A stretch of DNA of 64,000 bases from assembly GCA_914767715.1 (NCBI GenBank), contig OU612075.1:6760001-6824000 (forward strand). Direction: 5' to 3'. The notes beneath the pieces are model-generated. The model made no database searches. It was not told the origin of the DNA and was given only the letters and a program-made list of their open reading frames with translations. The DNA is from Membranipora membranacea (taxonomy: Eukaryota; Bryozoa; Gymnolaemata; Cheilostomatida; Membraniporidae). Both the position numbers and the translations under genes were made by a program. Below are positions 58,975-64,000 of this stretch, in pieces (positions within the stretch are counted from its first letter, which is position 1; each line of letters begins with the position of its first letter).

Positions 58975-59110
58975 ATAATCGGAGACGAACTGGGGTCTGC
59001 TTCTGCGTGCTAGCTTCAACTCTAGTACAATATCCACTTGCTGCTCAATTCTTGCTCTCTGATACAGATTAAGGGCTACTATAAGAAGACCAGTCAGTCT
59101 GCTACCATTT
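58975..59110 (-). CDS. Isolated receptor-type tyrosine phosphatase exon, D2-like, catalytically degenerate
   Basis: A 136-bp exon with acceptor ttgttatag and donor gtaaga encodes NGSRLTGLLIVALNLYQRAR followed by IEQQVDIVLELKLARRSRPQFVSDY. This is the segment after the catalytic cysteine of a protein tyrosine phosphatase: P-loop, following helix, the QQVDIV helix and the RPQFV stretch. The P-loop Arg-Thr-Gly position reads Leu-Thr-Gly, and the Gln-Thr expected after RPQFV is replaced by Ser-Asp. Both changes are typical of inactive D2 domains. The cysteine itself would be in the preceding exon. No other phosphatase exon is recognisable in the window. It is a fragment, or an exon of a gene with long introns, lying upstream of and in the same orientation as the receptor gene. 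Confidence 0.6.
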
Positions 59111-59439
59111 CTATAACAATAAAAGCAATCAGGCTGATTAAGTGTTGGTGTCATCATATCAAATTTGGCTGCGCGGCATATTTCTCACAACTTACAGTTA
59201 GTGATAGCAATAAATAGTGCCCGATCGTAAATGCCACAAAACTTCAGGGATGTGGATGATATATACTCAGGTTGTCGATTGAGTTTATGATTGATGGCCA
59301 AATTGGCGATGTCATTATAAGTGCAAATTAAAATGGCCGTCCTTTTTATGCCACCTATGTGGTAGACAGCCTGAGTATCGTTGTTCTATTATGTGGCAGA
59401 ACTCCCCCGCCCCACAATTATTTTCAGTGAATACAGCCA

Positions 59440-59708
59440 TGGGATATAGCGCAACAAACATGTTATAATTGTGGTATATTTATATATATTATATAAAAAT
59501 TAGGGGTCCATCCCATGCTCCCTCCTTGCTCATTCAATCTGGCCTCACCGGAATTTGAACTCGTGCCTCTTGCGCTGAGATCAAACCCTCCAACCACTCA
59601 ACGACGCTTGGCCGCTGAAGCTTGCCAATCCCAGTGCAAAATAATCCAGGTGTTTAAATTCAATGATGTAGTGGGTGTAAGTAGTAATAAATAGGTACCA
59701 AAACAAAA
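59440..59708. repeat. tRNA-like repeat unit, left of the TIR element
   Basis: Matches 63607-63858: tggtatatttatatatatta, the minus-strand tRNA-like block (ccaagcgtgactgagcggtt in the other copy) and ccaggtgtttaaatt...gtagtgggtgtaagtag. It ends at aaacaaaata, where the TIR element begins. Confidence 0.8.
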
Positions 59709-59710
59709 TA

Positions 59711-62700
59711 GTCAACGGACAGATCATCTTTTTTTTGACGGTTCGTGATATCGGAAGGAACAAAGCAACACCATACATCAAATCGAAGGATATTTTCTCC
59801 TGAGTAAGAATATCAAGGTAGTAAAGAAAAAAAATTTGGGAGGTGGCCATTTTTTTAAGCAAAACAAATTTTTTTTGGACTTTTTTGGGCTTGTTTCTCC
59901 CCGGGATGATAAATATATACTTCCAATGCCTCAAAAATATGCATTTAGAAGATATTTATCCATGTTTAAAAAATAAATTTTGTATCTCTAAAATAATCAC
60001 CAAAAATCCCTTAAACAAATTTAATTTTTCCAAAGTGGTAGTTGTCTCCCCCGTTTCGGATTTTGTTTCACTTTTTTGTAGTTTAAAAAGGTTTTACTTC
60101 AACCAAATATTACACAGACAGGTCATGAGCAATCTGCCATATCCCAGAAGAGGTACAGCAGTCATAGTCACCCCAATCTGAATATACGGCCTTGTTTTAA
60201 GCTGGAAAGTCGAAGCAGACGTAGCACCCATAGCGACAAGATTGCGGCAAAAGTTCCCCCTCATATATGGCAACTGCAAGCTTACAATCTGCATTGTGAT
60301 GACCGGTAGTTGGTCGCTGTCAATTCCTCTAGATATTTAAGAGCTGGGGGTAGTGCGGTGTATAAAATCTTGCAGGCAGCCCCGGTAATCTCCCGCCGAT
60401 GATCGTTGATTACAGATGATTCAATTTTTTTATTCTGGCTGGGCAATCTCTCATTCGCTTGCCTAATAGTCAGAGAGACAGACAGAGGATGAGAGTATCC
60501 TCTGTGTTCATCCTTCCCTGAGAATAGTTGGTGTCTGACAGACAATATGACAGGGTATTATAATTTTTAGGTGCATGAGACTTGCACCACCGTTTCATGC
60601 AGTGCAGCTCCCTACAGGATGAAAATTTACGTTGGATCTTGAATTTGGCTTTTTTCAATTATAGAAACCTGGTACATTAATTTGATTATTATAAGATTTT
60701 GGTGAGGTTGCCAAAGAAAGCTTACATCAAGGGATTTTATATGGATTATCACATATATCTTGACCCCAAAATTCAGCAATAATTGGTCAGAACGCTAAAT
60801 TAACTGTCGAAGCACTACAGCTTTAGCACAAACTGGGTAGCTGCTGAGTTATTTAATTGTCCGTCTCCAATGATGCCAAGGCACCATTGAGCAGTTCTTA
60901 GCCTGACTTTGACTTGCAGTCGCCCTTGTGTATTTGTCTCAATGACAACTCATGATTAGCCAATTTCTTCAGCCGATGTGTGATGAAGAAACATGTGTGA
61001 AACGTAACAAACCACAAGTTTTATCCCTCCTTGCTATCCCTCCCCCACCCAAGCATTTCACATAAAGGGCAACTCAAGCACCGAAGCAACAGCATTGCAT
61101 AGTACAGGAGTGCGCTAAATAGATGTGATGAATCTTATGTAAGCATATTCTCATTGGCCCGAAAGGGCATCGAATAGCAAATAAAAGTTGATATTAAATT
61201 TGTATCTCGTCTGCCATGTTATTAGATGATTGAAGACTTCTTTGCTTTGCATTTTCTCGCTGCTTCTGCCAGAAAAACTTGTCTTGCCATACTTTTAGCA
61301 ATTTACATGCGCTCCATCAAGAGCGTCCTTTCTTGGGAGATCGAGCAGCTTTTCACGCGGGCAGAGCGTCTTTTTTGGCATCGCCAATGAGTGCAGTTAT
61401 GACATGGTTAGCTTGTTCGGGACCTATTTCAAAGCTGCATCAGCAGATAAGTCCCCACTCTTTGCGACTCAACTTTTGAATTCAATGATGGCGCACTGCA
61501 GTTAAGGGAATGTATATCAACCAATAAGGTACTTTCATTGCTAGCTCACAAAGTTTTGACAGCCATGAGTGAATGAAACTCAGAGTTTTGATACCCTCCA
61601 CCGACATGTCCTGCTCTCAGAATTATCCCATATGTGTTTAAACCATGTTCAATTGAGCACTTTAGGTTCCTGCCTTGCATATTACAGAAAGATTTAGGTG
61701 ATCAATAAGAATATGTTCTGAGGCAGGTACTATAAAAGATTGGGTTCCTCAGTTATTTAAAAGTTCTGGGTCCGACTTTGTCTCCATTTATCTTAAATTC
61801 GAATTTACACTGCCCCTTTTATCTGTAACAGAATGATGGGATAAAATCGGAATAACAATTATACTGTTTTCAAAAATTGCCAAAAACCATGTGTGTTAAT
61901 GCTAAACTGTATCATGATTTTTTATCTGCCTTTGGAATGTGTGAAACTGTGATGGTTTTTGGATTATATGGAACTTATTGAGATGTCAGGCAACGGAGAT
62001 ACAGCCAGCACAAGTTATTATAACTATTTAAAATCAGAAAGATTGACTTCATCCCAAACCCTTTTAAGAAATCAAACATTATAAATTGAAACTTTAATCT
62101 GCTCACAGAGCACATTTAACTCATTTAATCTAACTTCATTAGCAAACCGACACTCGTGTGCCTCCTATCAAATGTCGGCCCTGTGGAACAAACTGTCCAA
62201 CAACCTGGAATACAAAATTACTCAGGCCACCTTTGGCGTTCAGGTGCTACTTCCTGTCTTGAGGTGCTGACTTTTTTCATCACGTATTTTTGCCACATCT
62301 CGTATGTGTATGAACTGGTACCTCAATACATTCTAATTTCAAAATTTTTAATTCGTTGATGAAGTTGAAAACAAACATACCAAATCTTTGAGGCATGTAT
62401 TAGAATATGTTCACCTACAGGATAGGGGTGTTGTTGGTTTGCTGAGTAAGAGATTTCCGTGTCAGCAAACCTGGAGACGGATTGCTTGCTTGTGTAATAT
62501 TTGTAGCATTTCTTAATGTAGCTGAGTGGCCTTTTGGGACAGTACTCTATCAAGTTGTTACTAAACTGCTGGCCTGGGGGATCCTGGTGCATTTTAACTT
62601 TCAAGACAATTCAATAAACATCGACACAAGAATAATTTGGTCATATCTCAGCGGTGCTACTCCGAAGACTATTCTTTTGGGATTTTGAATTTTGATGTAA

Positions 62701-63514
62701 GACTGCCTTGTCCGATCACAAATGTTGTTTTACCTTTTGAAGCTCTTATAATGACAGTAGGTTACTATACTTTCTTATACACAATTTTTTTAAATTAGAA
62801 ACAAGGTGATATCAGACAATAATCTTTATCTTCAAAAAATCGTTCCAATAATCATCATTCATTGAATAATGAAGGAAATTAATAATAACATATTTAAAGT
62901 TTAGCAGAGACTAAATTATACTCAACCATATTAAGAAGGGTGGCAGCAAGTAATTTATTCTAAATCTACAATTTTGGAAAACTAATTATATTCAAAGATC
63001 AAAGATTATTTGAAATGACCATAGCTTAAAAAAATATTTAAGTTTTAGTTTTGAGAATTTCAGGAAGTGAAGCAAGCATGTGAATCTAGCCTCTGTACAT
63101 TTTTGAGTGAATCTGAAAAATGAAAAAAAAGTCCTCGTCTACAGTATAACCAAATCACACTAATTTTTTGGTACCCTCGAAATATCATGCAGCATAAAAA
63201 TCCAAGAAAGTATTGTCAACTATTTTTATGTCACTCACTATGTTTTAATCCAAAATAACTGTGTAAACCTCATTTATTGTGATAGGAACACTCTCTGTGA
63301 TGTGTAATGCAAGTAGGTGTATTTTTGACAAATTTGAAGTTTTCCTCTCTTTAACCCTCCGATTCAGGTGTGCCCCCCAATTTAAATTTTCTACTACCAA
63401 AATATTCTTATTCCCTAGAGTGTTAGCTTCGATTTGATATATAGTGGTGCTTTGTTCCTTCCGATATCACGAAACGCCCTAACGGAGCCACTTTTTAGGG
63501 ATCTGTCCGTTGAC
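59711..63514. mobile_element. 3.8-kb TA-flanked TIR element inserted in a tRNA-like repeat
   Basis: The ends GTCAACGGACAGATC and its inverse lie at 59711-59725 and 63500-63514, with TA immediately outside on both sides. The inverted arms extend ~120 bp (shared ttcgtgatatcggaaggaac then aaagca, and ttcgatttgat). The flanking tRNA-like unit is continuous across the insertion. No transposase frame was recognised in the ~3.5-kb interior, which is AT-rich with scattered short open frames. The superfamily is uncertain. Confidence 0.72.
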
Positions 63515-63516
63515 TA

Positions 63517-64000
63517 AAAGAAATTAAATCATTAAATCAAGTAGTAAAAGAAATGATATGTAAAAATATCTGTCTTCACCAAGATTTGAACTCGGGCCAC
63601 TCGCGCAACAAACATGTTGTAATTTTGGTATATTTATATATATTATATAAAAATAAGGGGTCCTCCCCATGCTCCCTCCTTACTCTTTTCAATCTGACCT
63701 CACCGGAATTCGATCTCGGGGCTCTCGCGCTGAGATCAAATACTCCAACCGCTCAGTCACGCTTGGTCGCTGAAGCTTGCAAAGCTCAGTGCAAAATAAT
63801 CCAGGTGTTTAAATTTAATGATGTAGTGGGTGTAAGTAGTAATAAATAGATACCCAAACAAAAGAAGTTAAACCACCAGGTAGTAAATGAGATGATATGT
63901 AAAAACATCTGTCGTCACCGGGATTTGAACGCAAGCCTCTCGCGCAATAAGCATTTTATAATTGTGGTATATTTATATATATTATATAAAAATAAGGGGT
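63517..64000. repeat. Tandem ~338-bp tRNA-like repeat array, truncated by the window end
   Basis: atgatatgtaaaaa...gatttgaac...cgcgcaa...tggtatatttatatatatta recurs at 63554 and 63892 (period ~338 bp). Each unit holds, on the minus strand, a class-II-tRNA-like block (tgactgagcggttggag ... gatcgaattccgg) and a second B-box-like half (gcgttcaaatcccggt). The array runs off the right edge. Confidence 0.8.

Noticed and set aside
58975-59110. Phosphatase exon as the cytoplasmic part of the receptor at 39.7-51.0 kb
   Set aside because: It lies upstream of that gene's signal peptide on the same strand, so it cannot be downstream in its transcript, and the receptor already ends with a stop after its TM segment.
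1-64000. Bacterial or viral genes, CRISPR arrays, operons
   Set aside because: No compact coding, no direct-repeat/spacer arrays and no phage or bacterial gene signatures; splice-site-bounded animal gene families dominate.

Overview
The window is eukaryotic nuclear DNA, almost certainly from an invertebrate animal. Coding sequence is split into small exons with GT/AG boundaries. The gene families are animal ones (LRCH, PAN/apple plus C-type lectin, fibronectin III receptors, a receptor tyrosine phosphatase exon). The AT-rich remainder is packed with short inverted-repeat transposons, tRNA-derived repeats and non-LTR retrotransposon remains. I cannot fix the phylum from sequence alone. No operons, Shine-Dalgarno sites, CRISPR arrays, rRNA genes or functional tRNA genes were seen.

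Layout. (1) 0.3-18.4 kb, minus strand: ten phase-consistent exons giving the first ~478 residues of an LRCH protein (leucine-rich repeats; the C-terminal calponin-homology part lies beyond the left edge). (2) 19.4-33.5 kb: three paralogous secreted PAN + C-type-lectin genes in the order plus, minus, plus. Copy 1 has a dead non-LTR retrotransposon in an intron. Copy 2 is intact. Copy 3 has lost its PAN exon and carries two stop codons. Copies 2 and 3 sit on the arms of a roughly 11-kb inverted duplication whose axis is near 31.6 kb. (3) 36.9-38.7 kb, plus strand: a broken CR1/L2-like retrotransposon. (4) 39.7-51.0 kb, minus strand: eleven exons that join in frame into a 936-residue type I membrane protein: signal peptide, two PAN domains, an unrecognised beta-rich domain, several FN3-like domains, one transmembrane helix and a 27-residue tail. 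(5) 51.2-64 kb: mainly transposons and satellites, plus an isolated receptor-type phosphatase D2-like exon near 59.0 kb.

The most unusual theme is the transposon landscape. Elements with hallmarks of four DNA-transposon types (CACTA-like, hAT, TA-target, Mutator-like foldback) each carry a tRNA-derived segment between or within their terminal inverted repeats. The largest is a 3.16-kb foldback flanked by a 9-bp target duplication, with a tRNA-Ala-like sequence in both arms. Two ~290-bp copies of another element, about 96% identical and each with its own target duplication, indicate recent mobility. The lectin inverted duplication works as a natural before/after comparison, because several insertions are present on one paralog and absent at the matching site on another.
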